Assembly (NCBI RefSeq): GCF_016808095.1
Contig: NC_068979.1
Coordinates: 22,775,444 to 22,839,443, forward strand
DNA length: 64,000 nt
From: Vigna angularis
Taxonomy: Eukaryota; Streptophyta; Magnoliopsida; Fabales; Fabaceae
Direction of reading: 5' to 3'
A model generated the notes under the pieces. The model searched no databases. It had not been told where the DNA came from and saw only the letters and a list, made by a program, of their open reading frames with translations. Shown here piece by piece: positions 22,822-34,424 of this stretch. Every line of letters begins with the position of its first letter. Positions within the stretch are counted from its first letter, which is position 1. The position numbers and the translations under genes were made by a program.

Positions 22822-23170
22822 TTACAAAGAAGAGCCAGAAAAAAAGAATATTGTGCCCTTGGCGTTGCCCCATTGCGTGATGCTAGTCTTGGAACCCCAC
22901 CTGCATTGGCACATATTGAACCACAGCTTAGAGTCACGGGCGCAGAGAGAACCCAATTGCTTGGAGGTGCAGGCCAGGGTGGCGATTTCCGATGGGGCGA
23001 GGAAGGAGAGGATACACACCTCATGACGCCGCTAGAGGGCAACGACCACACACATGCTAGCATCCCAAATTGGCGCAACACCAAGATGACCCAGATCGAG
23101 TTTCTTCAATCGCCTAACCTCAACATCTAAACCAAACCACTGCGGAACTTGTCGAAAAAACTCCATCTTC
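22822..23170 (-). pseudogene. Captured F-box gene fragment
   Basis: On the minus strand the frame 23019-22822 reads CILSFLAPSEIATLACTSKQ followed by LCARDSKLWF and WGSKTSITQWG, an F-box motif and its following helix from a plant F-box protein. Upstream (to about 23170) a short frame beginning MEFFRQVPQWFGLD in another phase ends at a stop. The piece stops at about 22822 and lacks the rest of the protein. Opposite-strand open frames over this segment are shadows. Confidence 0.8.
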
Positions 23171-23296
23171 ACCAAACCCTAATTTTGAGAACAAACTGTC
23201 ACGTGGTAACCTTTCATTTGACAGTCAAAGAATCAAACATTTAAAAGTCAAAGATGCATGAAAGAAGGATGACACGTTTTAGAAAAAGGAAAAGTG

Positions 23297-23459
23297 ACGT
23301 GGCTCGTCGTTTGCCACATCAAAGAAAAGTTAACGTCGTTCACTTTTAAGGATTAAACATAAGAGTTTTAAAACTAAGAGAACTAAAAGGAACAAACCTT
23401 TCGAATAGGGACTAAACCCACAATCGCTTGATAGTTTAGGGACTAAAAACATAAGCACC
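23297..23459 (-). repeat. Right MULE terminal inverted repeat
   Basis: Inverted partner of 21727-21891. The outermost 10 bases differ (GTGCTTATG against GTTAAATATG). Confidence 0.9.
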
Positions 23460-24139
23460 AAAAAATCATGAGAAGCCCCTACAAAAAATTTAGATCAAAA
23501 TTCAAAGTCTATGTATGTGAAATAGTTTTACAAAGTTTGAAAAACATAAAATAAATTGATGAAAAATAGAAAACGAACTTTTTTTTAAAACATAGAAGGA
23601 ATAGTTGGTTGTCACGGCCTTGTACATTTTTTCTATCCCAAATCGATATATAATAATGTCAAATCTGCCAACGAGAACAAAAGGTATTATCGTTTAAAAA
23701 TCTATAACAACTAATTTTTCAAATAATTTTTAAACTTCAAACAAACCCAAAATAAGGGCTTTTGGTGTTTTTTCCCTTAAATAAGGGTTTTAAGGAGTTG
23801 TCAGTAGACATTACTCACTATAACACCATTCACTATTATTACTACTATAACACTACTAAAATACATAGTAAGGATTGACATAATGACAACTCTTTCTTCA
23901 TTGTATGGGTGATGGTGCATACAAATCCATGTTAGCCACATTCCCATGGTTTTTTAGGTTTTTAGTTGTGATAGATTTAATTTATAGTTTCGATTACTTC
24001 ATACAAATTTGAAAATGAGTTTTGGATATATGAAATGCCAAAATTGGGCTATTTACTGGTTTTATGCTTTTCAGGTTTGGTAAAAGTGTATAGCTGAATC
24101 ATTTATTAAAAAAAGAACAAAGGGGGAACATTTGGAAGT
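23460..24139. other. Noncoding, retroelement-like piece near 23600
   Basis: No gene is supported. TTGTCACGGCCTTGTACATT with CGATATATAATAATG (23610-23660) resembles 27695-27755, next to the 5S array, suggesting copies of one repeat family. Confidence 0.4.
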
Positions 24140-24310
24140 GAATTTTTAGACGTCATTTAACCCATTTGACATCAGAATTGACCATTTTTTTACGTCAATT
24201 GATGTCTGAAAATGACAATTTTCAACATCAATTAACATTTGAAAAAGCCAATTTCTAACGTCAATTAACATCTGAAAATGTTAATTTTCCAACGTCAATT
24301 AATGTTCTTG
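24140..24310. repeat. Short tandem repeat of about 37 bp
   Basis: Variants of ACGTCAATTAACATCTGAAA recur four or five times. The motif is related to the GACGTC/GACATC repeats in 19525-19800, so it is probably another CACTA subterminal region. Confidence 0.65.
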
Positions 24311-25556
24311 ATAAGTGAGAAAAATACGTGTTTTCATATTTATTAATTAGCTCAAAGTTGTGCTTATCATGAAACAATGTGTTTTCCTCATAGAAAAGTT
24401 GTGATAGTGAATAGAAAACTTGTGTAATCCATTGTACAAGAATCTATGCATCATTGAGTGTTGTCAGCAGCTTCTCCCTAAGCTAGTCATCATGCGCTCA
24501 GCTACAAGGAAGGTCATTTGCTCAGCGCACCAGTACAACTTGTTGAGAAAATTATGTCGGTTAAGGGATAAATAGTTGAGTTTTCGCTCAGAGCATGCAT
24601 AGTTGTGCGCTGAGCAAATAATTAAATTCTGGATTAGATTTTAGTTCGAGAAAGATAGAAAACTTATCAATTCTGGACAAAGAAAGATTCAAAAAATTCT
24701 TCAGAAACTCAAGAGGGTACTTCAAGATATCAAGACACAATTTCTGCAAGAAATTTCTTCAAACGTGTACGTTTTAGATGACTAAGAGTAGCTAGAATTA
24801 TCTTTCATTGAAATTGGATGTACTCAACTCACTGTGATGTGATTTTCCTATTCAATATATCTTGTGTTCAAATGATCTTTTTGTTTTTCTTGTCATTATA
24901 TGGAGGTATAATGAATTTTGAATGTTTATGATTACTGGAAAGTGAACTTACATGTGGACATAAGAAAGAGAAACCAAAAGGAACGATGTTAGGGATACCG
25001 TATTTTCTTCTGATCATTCTTAAGCATCATATTTTAATGCAAATTATATGTTAAGTTAATTAAGGAAATAATAATTTAACAAATATATTTAGAACTTGAT
25101 TTAATAAATTGAACCAAGTATACAGTTATGTGAATGTTTAAACGTATAAAATATTGTCTAGAATGTCACTGTAAAGTGATTCATGAACCCAATTTTAATG
25201 AAGCTTTCTTTTAAACTTTAAATCATAATTTTTAAGTTCTTGTTATTTCAATGCAATTTCATCAATGAATTCAATTATTATGATTGCTAAATTGAATTTG
25301 GTAAATATTTCTGATTAGACAACATAACAAAAATTATTTGGGAGAACGATACTATGTACTTACACTTACTACTTAAAACAAATTGGTACACTTGCCAAAA
25401 TATCAATGTCTCCCACAACACTGGTATTTTTGTAGACATTAAAGATAGAAAATAAGTCAAAATCTTTTTTTATATTAGTAAATTTTATCCCACCATTTTT
25501 CTCTATATTTATAATAATAATAATTTAAAATTTTTAATTTTTCGCTTGGTACCTTT
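24311..25556. other. Probable decayed LTR sequence
   Basis: No coding region. GCGCTCAGC motifs (24490-24620) and TTGGGAGAACGATACTATG with CAAATTGGTACACTTGCC (25340-25400) look like the R/U5 side of a large gypsy LTR. The family is not identified. Confidence 0.35.
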
Positions 25557-26070
25557 TGTAACATCCCAAATTATATAGAACTATATAATATAGTAGTCCA
25601 TATTTTAATATAATAGAACAGTTAGAAAAAGACTTGCAAATAAAGTCTCGAGGTTACAGTCATCCCAAAACGGCTATAATTTAAAACTTTTAACATAGAA
25701 GAGTATTTCCAAAATACACAAAACGCCTATGGACCCTAACTAGGCTAAGCAGCGGTGTCATCTCCCTCCAAGGCCTGCTCTAGAAGCACCTCATCTACCT
25801 CTCCTCACATCCAAATGGATGATCATTGCAACAGAAAACACAACACAAACAAAAGACAACACAAGCACAAGGGTGAGCTAGATATACAAAAATGATGTTA
25901 TAACAATTACACTTTAAACTTGACTCGTCCGGACTTAGAATGATTGTCGAGCTATGACGGGTTATGCACTCGTGGTGGCCTCTACTGCTTTGCAAAATCA
26001 TTGTCAATGGGTTTCACCCTACTACACTCACGAGGTTAGTCCGTTATCACTCACCTTGGGTCAATTAATT
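25557..26070. mobile_element. LTR-like fragment
   Basis: TGTAACATCCCAAATTATAT is a typical legume LTR start. The downstream stretch with GGTGGCCTCTACTGCTTTGC and CACGAGGTTAGTCC resembles the noncoding repeat that commonly accompanies it. No partner LTR or coding region is present. Confidence 0.4.
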
Positions 26071-27796
26071 AAATTAAGTTGTTTCTAATACTCATTACAA
26101 TTTTTATTTTTTTAATTTTTTATATTTATTTTTTGTTTTATTGTTATGTGAAAATATTTGACTATTAATTTAAAGTGTTTATTATTTTTTCTTAATGTGT
26201 TGAGAAACCTATAGAATTTATTTTTCTCCAAATTATTCTCGTGTTATCAAGTAGTATATTTTAGTATTGATGTAAATTTCTTCTTTGATTTTTAATATTC
26301 GAAGAAAAAAAATGTTTCTTTTGATTTGAATTTTCAACAATATGATTTTTGTAAAAACAATTAATTAATATTCGGGATATGAAATGTTAATTTATATTTT
26401 AGAAACTAAGAGGATATATAGTGACGCCCTCTCCAACTGTATTAACATTCCTACGAAATTATTTATTAATTAAATATTTTAAAAGTTAATTATTAAATTT
26501 AAATATTATTAAATTAATTTTTAGAATAATAATAGTCGATAACCATTGGTGAATTTTTTTGTTTTAACATAATTGGAAAATAGTAAAATATATGTTTTTA
26601 ACAAACCTAGATATATATAAACCATGTTTGAAAAAAATAAGGGATAAGTAAGAACGGTATAGAACTAAGTGTTTGAAATTTATAAGTTTGATCAAAGGTT
26701 AATAAATAATTTTGTAATTTTGTAAATTTAATAAACTCATTCGATTATAAATTACAATTATTTATAATTTTTAAAAGGATAATAAGATGTAATTACTTAA
26801 TTATTCCTTATAATTTAACAAATTTTTTAATTTAGCACTGTGATTTTGAACTGTAAACTAAAAGAAATTAAAAATGATGAACATAAACACTAAAATAGAT
26901 TAAACAAGTTATTGTAAGACTTATAAATGATATTTTGAGTATATGGATTAAAATGCAGATTTTTGTTAAATATATGAAATAAATGAGTGTAAATAAAATA
27001 AATAATAACATTATAAAAGAAAAATCATTAGAAAAAAAATGATACTCTAATATTCTATCTAACACAAATTAAAAGTACAGATATCTCTACTATATAAATA
27101 AACCTCAGAAGATATCAACAAGTAGTTTGTCTTGCTGCATTGGTCCAGCAAGGAGTCAAGAATGGCACACATATTATTCTGTGAAGTTGTGAGAGCCACA
27201 AAAATGGTTATAAAACAGACAACACAGTGGTCCTAATTATACTATTTGAATTTTCTGAGCAAACGTGCTTTTACATACTACAAACATATAATTTATTTTT
27301 TGCACCTTCCACCTTCTTTCTCGCGTTTATGTGTATTAGAAAATTCTTATTCGTGTGGTGCTGTCTAATCACATTTTAAGTCATTTTGAAAGAAAAATAT
27401 TGATTCGAAAGAAATGATTCATGTTATTAAACAGCCTTTTAGGTATATAAGAACACCTTTTTAAAAGAAAATATAAATAGCATGTCTTTAGTATTTTTAA
27501 AAGAATACTTGTGTTGATAGAAGTGGCTTGTTGTTGAAAGAATACTCAATGGGATTAGGTTATCATACTAGTAAATATCGATTTTACTTAGCGCATTTGA
27601 CATATTGTTTTAAAGTTTCCTAAAAAACAAAACAATTTCTGAAAAGATAGAAAACAACATTTTCTGGGAGATCTCGAAGCACTAGCTGGCTACGCGAGCT
27701 ACCACGGTGTCAAAAATTTTTTTCTACCTCAAATGCATATATAATAATAGGAAAACGGTTAACCGGAGTAAACTTTAGAATCATTTTAACCACTAC
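26071..27796. other. AT-rich DNA abutting the 5S array
   Basis: No gene is supported. The last part (27690-27760) contains ACCACGGTGTCAAAAATTTT and CATATATAATAATAGG, similar to 23610-23660. The junction with 5S spacer sequence is at about 27797. Confidence 0.5.
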
Positions 27797-27998
27797 ACTT
27801 TTCTTTTTTACGTTTTTTTCCGTCTTTGTTAGTCGCAACCAAGTCCCAAAGTACCGCCTACACGACTCCGACTAACTCTTACCACGGCTTTTTCGGACCC
27901 AAACCATCCACCTCAGGGCCCTCGCACGCGTCTCCCCAAGTGTTAAAACTTGTACACGCTACCGAAGCCATATATGCAATGATCGTGCGATACTTGAC

Positions 27999-28116
27999 AG
28001 GTGCGATCATACCAGCACTAATGCACTGGATCCCATCAAAATTCCACAGTTAAGCGTGCTTGGGCGAGAGTAGTACTAGGATGGGTAACCTCCTGGGAAG
28101 TCCTCGTGTTGCACCT
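27999..28116 (+). rRNA. 5S rRNA, copy 1 (array edge)
   Basis: Structural RNA of the large ribosomal subunit, made by Pol III. Numbering in all copies counts the A of AGGTGCGATC as 1. Variants are relative to the plant consensus as I recall it, which has TT at 52-53. This edge copy keeps T52 T53 but has C29T, G41A, C44T, G48A and G89A. Confidence 0.85.
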
Positions 28117-28302
28117 CTTTTTTGACGTTCTTTTCTTTTTTACGTTTTTTTCCGTCCTTGTTAGTCGCAACCAAGTCCCAAAGTACCGCCTACACGACTC
28201 CGACTAACTCTTACCACGGCTTTTTCGGACCCAAACCATCCACCTCAGGGCCCTCGCACGCGTCTCCCCAAGTGTTAAAACTTGTACACGCTGCCGAAGC
28301 CA

Positions 28303-28330
28303 TATATGCATTGATCGTGCGATACTTGAC
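28303..28330 (+). promoter_or_regulatory. 5S upstream Pol III promoter, representative
   Basis: TATATG starts at -28, GC lies at -12/-11 and C at -1, the three upstream elements described for plant 5S genes. Nearly every unit has the same block. Exceptions: AATATG instead of TATATG in the 202-bp units; TGTATG before the copy at 33975; loss of C at -1 before 36630, 39278, 42930, 44922, 48242 and 56210. Confidence 0.85.
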
Positions 28331-28448
28331 AGGTCCGATCATACCAGCACTAATGCACCGGATCCCATCAGAACTCCGCAGTCAAGCGTGCTTGGGCGAG
28401 AGTAGGACTAGGATGGGTGACCTCCTGGGAAGTCCTCGTGTTGCACCT
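28331..28448 (+). rRNA. 5S rRNA, copy 2
   Basis: Class A: G5C, T53C, T76G. Confidence 0.93.
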
Positions 28449-28456
28449 CTTTTTTG
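28447..28456 (+). terminator. 5S Pol III T-run terminator, representative
   Basis: The gene end CACCT is followed by C and six T residues. Six copies (28995, 29659, 30655, 32315, 33311, 34307) have TTTCTT instead, and 62200 has no T-run at all. Confidence 0.85.
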
Positions 28457-28662
28457 ACGTTCTTTTCTTTTTTACGTTTTTTTCCGTCCTTGTTAGTCGC
28501 AACCAAGTCCCAAAGTACCGCCTACACGACTCCGACTAACTCTTACCACGGCTTTTTCGGACCCAAACCATCCACCTCAGGGCCCTCGCACGCGTCTCCC
28601 CAAGTGTTAAAACTTGTACACGCTGCCGAAGCCATATATGCATTGATCGTGCGATACTTGAC

Positions 28663-28780
28663 AGGTCCGATCATACCAGCACTAATGCACCGGATCCCAT
28701 CAGAACTCCGCAGTCAAGCGTGCTTGGGCGAGAGTAGGACTAGGATGGGTGACCTCCTGGGAAGTCCTCGTGTTGCACCT
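28663..28780 (+). rRNA. 5S rRNA, copy 3
   Basis: Class A: G5C, T53C, T76G. Its whole unit matches copy 2. Confidence 0.93.
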
Positions 28781-28994
28781 CTTTTTTGACGTTCTTTTCT
28801 TTTTTACGTTTTTTTCCGTCCTTGTTAGTCGCGACCAAGTCCCAAAGTACCGCCTACACGACTCCGGCTAACTCTTACCACGGCTTTTTCGGACCCAAGC
28901 CATCCACCTCAGGGCCCTCGCACGCGTCTCCCCAAGTGTTAAAACTTGTACACGCTGCCGAAGCTATATATGCATTGATCGTGCGATACTTGAC

Positions 28995-29112
28995 AGGTGC
29001 GATCATACCAGCACTAATGCACCGGATCCCATCAGAACTCCGCAGTCAAGCGTGCTTGGGCGAGAGTAGTACTAGGATGGGTGACCTCCTGGGAAGTCCT
29101 CGTGTTGCACCT
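28995..29112 (+). rRNA. 5S rRNA, copy 4
   Basis: Class B: only T53C; T-run interrupted by C. Confidence 0.93.
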
Positions 29113-29326
29113 CTTTCTTGACGTTCTTTTCTTTTTTACGTTTTTTTCCGTCCTTGTTAGTCGCAACCAAGTCCCAAAGTACCGCCTACACGACTCCGAC
29201 TAACTCTTACCACGGCTTTTTCGGACCCAAACCATCCACCTCAGGGCCCTCGCACGCGTCTCCCCAAGTGTTAAAACTTGTACACGCTGCCGAAGCCATA
29301 TATGCATTGATCGTGCGATACTTGAC

Positions 29327-29444
29327 ATGTCCGATCATACCAGCACTAATGCACCGGATCCCATCAGAACTTCGCAGTCAAGCGTGCTTGGGCGAGAGTA
29401 GTACTAGGATGGGTGACCTCCGGGGAACTCCTCGTGTTGCACCT
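29327..29444 (+). rRNA. 5S rRNA, copy 5
   Basis: Class C: G2T, G5C, C46T, T53C, T96G, G102C. Confidence 0.9.
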
Positions 29445-29658
29445 CTTTTTTGACGTTCTTTTCTTTTTTACGTTTTTTTCCGTCCTTGTTAGTCGCAACC
29501 AAGTCCCAAAGTACCGCCTACACGACTCCGACTAACTCTTACCACGGCTTTTTTGGACCCAAACAATCCACCTCAGGGCCCTCGCACGCGTCTCCCCAAG
29601 TGTTAAAACTTGTACACGCTGCCGAAGCTATATATGCATTGATCGTGCGATACTTGAC

Positions 29659-29776
29659 AGGTGCGATCATACCAGCACTAATGCACCGGATCCCATCAGA
29701 ACTCCGCAGTCAAGCGTGCTTGGGCGAGAGTAGTACTAGGATGGGTGACCTCCTGGGAAGTCCTCGTGTTGCACCT
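29659..29776 (+). rRNA. 5S rRNA, copy 6
   Basis: Class D: only T53C; interrupted T-run; spacer has CAATCC for CCATCC. Confidence 0.93.
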
Positions 29777-29990
29777 CTTTCTTGACGTTCTTTTCTTTTT
29801 TACGTTTTTTTCCGTCCTTGTTAGTCGCAACCAAGTCCCAAAGTACCGCCTACACGACTCCGACTAACTCTTACCACGGCTTTTTCGGACCCAAACCATC
29901 CACCTCAGGGCCCTCGCACGCGTCTCCCCAAGTGTTAAAACTTGTACACGCTGCCGAAGCCATATATGCATTGATCGTGCGATACTTGAC

Positions 29991-30108
29991 ATGTCCGATC
30001 ATACCAGCACTAATGCACCGGATCCCATCAGAACTTCGCAGTCAAGCGTGCTTGGGCGAGAGTAGTACTAGGATGGGTGACCTCCGGGGAACTCCTCGTG
30101 TTGCACCT
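29991..30108 (+). rRNA. 5S rRNA, copy 7
   Basis: Class C, as copy 5; first unit of the five-unit block. Confidence 0.9.
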
Positions 30109-30322
30109 CTTTTTTGACGTTCTTTTCTTTTTTACGTTTTTTTCCGTCCTTGTTAGTCGCAACCAAGTCCCAAAGTACCGCCTACACGACTCCGACTAAC
30201 TCTTACCACGGCTTTTTTGGACCCAAACAATCCACCTCAGGGCCCTCGCACGCGTCTCCCCAAGTGTTAAAACTTGTACACGCTGCCGAAGCCATATATG
30301 CATTGATCGTGCGATACTTGAC

Positions 30323-30440
30323 AGGTGCGATCATACCAGCACTAATGCACCGGATCCCATCAGAACTCCGCAACTAAGCGTGCTTGGGCGAGAGTAGTAC
30401 TAGGATGGGTGACCTCCTGGGAAGTCCTCGTGTTGCACCT
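30323..30440 (+). rRNA. 5S rRNA, copy 8
   Basis: Class E: G51A, T52C. Confidence 0.92.
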
Positions 30441-30654
30441 CTTTTTTGACGTTCATTTCTTTTTTACGTTTTTTTCCGTCCTTGTTAGTCGCAACCAAGT
30501 CCCAAAGTACCGCCTACACGACTCCGACTAACTCTTACCACGGCTTTTTCGGACCCAAACCATCCACCTCAGGGCCCTCGCACGCGTCTCCCCAAGTGTT
30601 AAAACTTGTACACGCTGCCGAAGCCATATATGCATTGATCGTGCGATACTTGAC

Positions 30655-30772
30655 AGGTGCGATCATACCAGCACTAATGCACCGGATCCCATCAGAACTC
30701 CGCAGTCAAGCGTGCTTGGGCGAGAGTAGCACTAGGATGGGTGACCTCCTGGGAAGTCCTCGTGTTGCACCT
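30655..30772 (+). rRNA. 5S rRNA, copy 9
   Basis: Class F: T53C, T76C; interrupted T-run. Confidence 0.92.
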
Positions 30773-30986
30773 CTTTCTTGACGTTCTTTTCTTTTTTACG
30801 TTTTTTTCCGTCCTTGTTAGTCGCAACCAAGTCCAAAAGTACCGCCTACACGACTCCGACTAACTCTTACCACGGCTTTTTCGGACCCAAACCATCCACC
30901 TCAGGGCCCTCGCACGCGTCTCCCCAAGTGTTAAAACTTGTACACGCTGCCGAAGCCATATATGCATTGATCGTGCGATACTTGAC

Positions 30987-31104
30987 AGGTGCGATCATAC
31001 CAGCACTAATGCACCGGATCCCATCAGAACTCCGCAGTCAAGCGTGCTTGGGCGACAGTAGTACTAGGATGGGTGACCTCCTGGGAAGTCCTCGTGTTGC
31101 ACCT
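30987..31104 (+). rRNA. 5S rRNA, copy 10
   Basis: Class G: T53C, G70C. Confidence 0.92.
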
Positions 31105-31318
31105 CTTTTTTGACGTTCTTTTCTTTTTTACGTTTTTTTCCGTCCTTGTTAGTCGCGACCAAGTCCCAAAGTACCGCCTACACGACTCCGGCTAACTCTT
31201 ACCACGGCTTTTTCGGACCCAAGCCATCCACCTCAGGGCCCTCGCACGCGTCTCCCCAAGTGTTAAAACTTGTACACGCTGCCGAAGCTATATATGCATT
31301 GATCGTGCGATACTTGAC

Positions 31319-31436
31319 AGGTGCGATCATACCAGCACTAATGCACCGGATCCCATCAGAACTCCGCAGTCATGCGTGCCTGGGCGAGAGTAGTACTAGG
31401 ATGGGTGACCTCCTGGGAAGTCCTCGTGTTGCACCT
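31319..31436 (+). rRNA. 5S rRNA, copy 11
   Basis: Class H: T53C, A55T, T62C, all in the A-box region. Confidence 0.9.
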
Positions 31437-31650
31437 CTTTTTTGACGTTCTTTTCTTTTTTACGTTTTTTTCCGTCCTTGTTAGTCGCAACCAAGTCCCA
31501 AAGTACCGCCTACACGACTCCGACTAACTCTTACCACGGCTTTTTCGGACCCAAACCATCCACCTCAAGGCCCTCGCACGCGTCTCCCCAAGTGTTAAAA
31601 CTTGTACACGCTGCCGAAGCCATATATGCATTGATCGTGCGATACTTGAC

Positions 31651-31768
31651 ATGTCCGATCATACCAGCACTAATGCACCGGATCCCATCAGAACTTCGCA
31701 GTCAAGCGTGCTTGGGCGAGAGTAGTACTAGGATGGGTGACCTCCGGGGAACTCCTCGTGTTGCACCT
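31651..31768 (+). rRNA. 5S rRNA, copy 12
   Basis: Class C, second block. Confidence 0.9.
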
Positions 31769-31982
31769 CTTTTTTGACGTTCTTTTCTTTTTTACGTTTT
31801 TTTCCGTCCTTGTTAGTCGCAACCAAGTCCCAAAGTACCGCCTACACGACTCCGACTAACTCTTACCACGACTTTTTTGGACCCAAACAATCCACCTCAG
31901 GGCCCTCGCACGCGTCTCCCCAAGTGTTAAAACTTGTACACGCTGCCGAAGCCATATATGCATTGATCGTGCGATACTTGAC

Positions 31983-32100
31983 AGGTGCGATCATACCAGC
32001 ACTAATGCACCGGATCCCATCAGAACTCCGCAACTAAGCGTGCTTGGGCGAGAGTAGTACTAGGATGGGTGACCTCCTGGGAAGTCCTCGTGTTGCACCT
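31983..32100 (+). rRNA. 5S rRNA, copy 13
   Basis: Class E: G51A, T52C. Confidence 0.92.
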
Positions 32101-32314
32101 CTTTTTTGACGTTCATTTCTTTTTTACGTTTTTTTCCGTCCTTGTTAGTCGCAACCAAGTCCCAAAGTACCGCCTACACGACTCCGACTAACTCTTACCA
32201 CGGCTTTTTCGGACCCAAACCATCCACCTCAGGGCCCTCGCACGCGTCTCCCCAAGTGTTAAAACTTGTACACGCTGCCGAAGCCATATATGCATTGATC
32301 GTGCGATACTTGAC

Positions 32315-32432
32315 AGGTGCGATCATACCAGCACTAATGCACCGGATCCCATCAGAACTCCGCAGTCAAGCGTGCTTGGGCGAGAGTAGCACTAGGATGG
32401 GTGACCTCCTGGGAAGTCCTCGTGTTGCACCT
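32315..32432 (+). rRNA. 5S rRNA, copy 14
   Basis: Class F: T53C, T76C; interrupted T-run. Confidence 0.92.
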
Positions 32433-32646
32433 CTTTCTTGACGTTCTTTTCTTTTTTACGTTTTTTTCCGTCCTTGTTAGTCGCAACCAAGTCCCAAAGT
32501 ACCGCCTACACGACTCCGACTAACTCTTACCACGGCTTTTTCGGACCCAAACCATCCACCTCAGGGCCCTCGCACGCGTCTCCCCAAGTGTTAAAACTTG
32601 TACACGCTGCCGAAGCCATATATGCATTGATCGTGCGATACTTGAC

Positions 32647-32764
32647 AGGTGCGATCATACCAGCACTAATGCACCGGATCCCATCAGAACTCCGCAGTCA
32701 AGCGTGCTTGGGCGACAGTAGTACTAGGATGGGTGACCTCCTGGGAAGTCCTCGTGTTGCACCT
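32647..32764 (+). rRNA. 5S rRNA, copy 15
   Basis: Class G: T53C, G70C. Confidence 0.92.
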
Positions 32765-32978
32765 CTTTTTTGACGTTCTTTTCTTTTTTACGTTTTTTTC
32801 CGTCCTTGTTAGTCGCGACCAAGTCCCAAAGTACCGCCTACACGACTCCGGCTAACTCTTACCACGGCTTTTTCGGACCCAAGCCATCCACCTCAGGGCC
32901 CTCGCACGCGTCTCCCCAAGTGTTAAAACTTGTACACGCTGCCGAAGCTATATATGCATTGATCGTGCGATACTTGAC

Positions 32979-33096
32979 AGGTGCGATCATACCAGCACTA
33001 ATGCACCGGATCCCATCAGAACTCCGCAGTCATGCGTGCCTGGGCGAGAGTAGTACTAGGATGGGTGACCTCCTGGGAAGTCCTCGTGTTGCACCT
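32979..33096 (+). rRNA. 5S rRNA, copy 16
   Basis: Class H: T53C, A55T, T62C. Confidence 0.9.
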
Positions 33097-33310
33097 CTTT
33101 TTTGACGTTCTTTTCTTTTTTACGTTTTTTTCCGTCCTTGTTAGTCGCAACCAAGTCCCAAAGTACCGCCTACACGACTCCGACTAACTCTTACCACGGC
33201 TTTTTTGGACCCAAACAATCCACCTCAGGGCCCTCGCACGCGTCTCCCCAAGTGTTAAAACTTGTACACGCTGCCGAAGCTATATATGCATTGATCGTGC
33301 GATACTTGAC

Positions 33311-33428
33311 AGGTGCGATCATACCAGCACTAATGCACCGGATCCCATCAGAACTCCGCAGTCAAGCGTGCTTGGGCGAGAGTAGTACTAGGATGGGTGA
33401 CCTCCTGGGAAGTCCTCGTGTTGCACCT
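33311..33428 (+). rRNA. 5S rRNA, copy 17
   Basis: Class D: only T53C; extra unit between the second and third blocks; interrupted T-run. Confidence 0.93.
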
Positions 33429-33642
33429 CTTTCTTGACGTTCTTTTCTTTTTTACGTTTTTTTCCGTCCTTGTTAGTCGCAACCAAGTCCCAAAGTACCG
33501 CCTACACGACTCCGACTAACTCTTACCACGGCTTTTTCGGACCCAAACCATCCACCTCAGGGCCCTCGCACGCGTCTCCCCAAGTGTTAAAACTTGTACA
33601 CGCTGCCGAAGCCATATATGCATTGATCGTGCGATACTTGAC

Positions 33643-33760
33643 ATGTCCGATCATACCAGCACTAATGCACCGGATCCCATCAGAACTTCGCAGTCAAGCG
33701 TGCTTGGGCGAGAGTAGTACTAGGATGGGTGACCTCCGGGGAACTCCTCGTGTTGCACCT
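33643..33760 (+). rRNA. 5S rRNA, copy 18
   Basis: Class C, third block. Confidence 0.9.
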
Positions 33761-33974
33761 CTTTTTTGACGTTCTTTTCTTTTTTACGTTTTTTTCCGTC
33801 CTTGTTAGTCGCAACCAAGTCCCAAAGTACCGCCTACACGACTCCGACTAACTCTTACCACGGCTTTTTTGGACCCAAACAATCCACCTCAGGGCCCTCG
33901 CACGCGTCTCCCCAAGTGTTAAAACTTGTACACGCTGCCGAAGCCATGTATGCATTGATCGTGCGATACTTGAC

Positions 33975-34092
33975 AGGTGCGATCATACCAGCACTAATGC
34001 ACCGGATCCCATCAGAACTCCGCAACTAAGCGTGCTTGGGCGAGAGTAGTACTAGGATGGGTGACCTCCTGGGAAGTCCTCGTGTTGCACCT
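33975..34092 (+). rRNA. 5S rRNA, copy 19
   Basis: Class E: G51A, T52C; the TATA element reads TGTATG. Confidence 0.9.
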
Positions 34093-34306
34093 CTTTTTTG
34101 ACGTTCATTTCTTTTTTACGTTTTTTTCCGTCCTTGTTAGTCGCAACCAAGTCCCAAAGTACCGCCTACACGACTCCGACTAACTCTTACCACGGCTTTT
34201 TCGGACCCAAACCATCCACCTCAGGGCCCTCGCACGCGTCTCCCCAAGTGTTAAAACTTGTACACGCTGCCGAAGCCATATATGCATTGATCGTGCGATA
34301 CTTGAC

Positions 34307-34424
34307 AGGTGCGATCATACCAGCACTAATGCACCGGATCCCATCAGAACTCCGCAGTCAAGCGTGCTTGGGCGAGAGTAGCACTAGGATGGGTGACCTC
34401 CTGGGAAGTCCTCGTGTTGCACCT
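34307..34424 (+). rRNA. 5S rRNA, copy 20
   Basis: Class F: T53C, T76C; interrupted T-run. Confidence 0.92.

Larger units (their letters stand above)
21727..23459. mobile_element. Pack-MULE (Mutator-like) with three captured gene fragments
   Basis: Long terminal inverted repeats of about 165 bp (21727-21891 and 23297-23459) begin GGGTTAAATATGTTTTTAG, a common start for legume Mutator-like elements. No transposase is present. The 1.4-kb interior contains pieces of three unrelated plant genes: a receptor-like cytoplasmic kinase (plus), the first exon of FCF1 (plus) and an F-box gene (minus). Frameshifts and stops disable the kinase and F-box pieces. A 9-bp target duplication could not be recognised at the edges I assigned. 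Confidence 0.88.

Noticed and set aside
22774..23130. Plus-strand 118-codon open frame as a gene
   Set aside because: It lies opposite the F-box fragment inside the Pack-MULE and has no recognisable domain.
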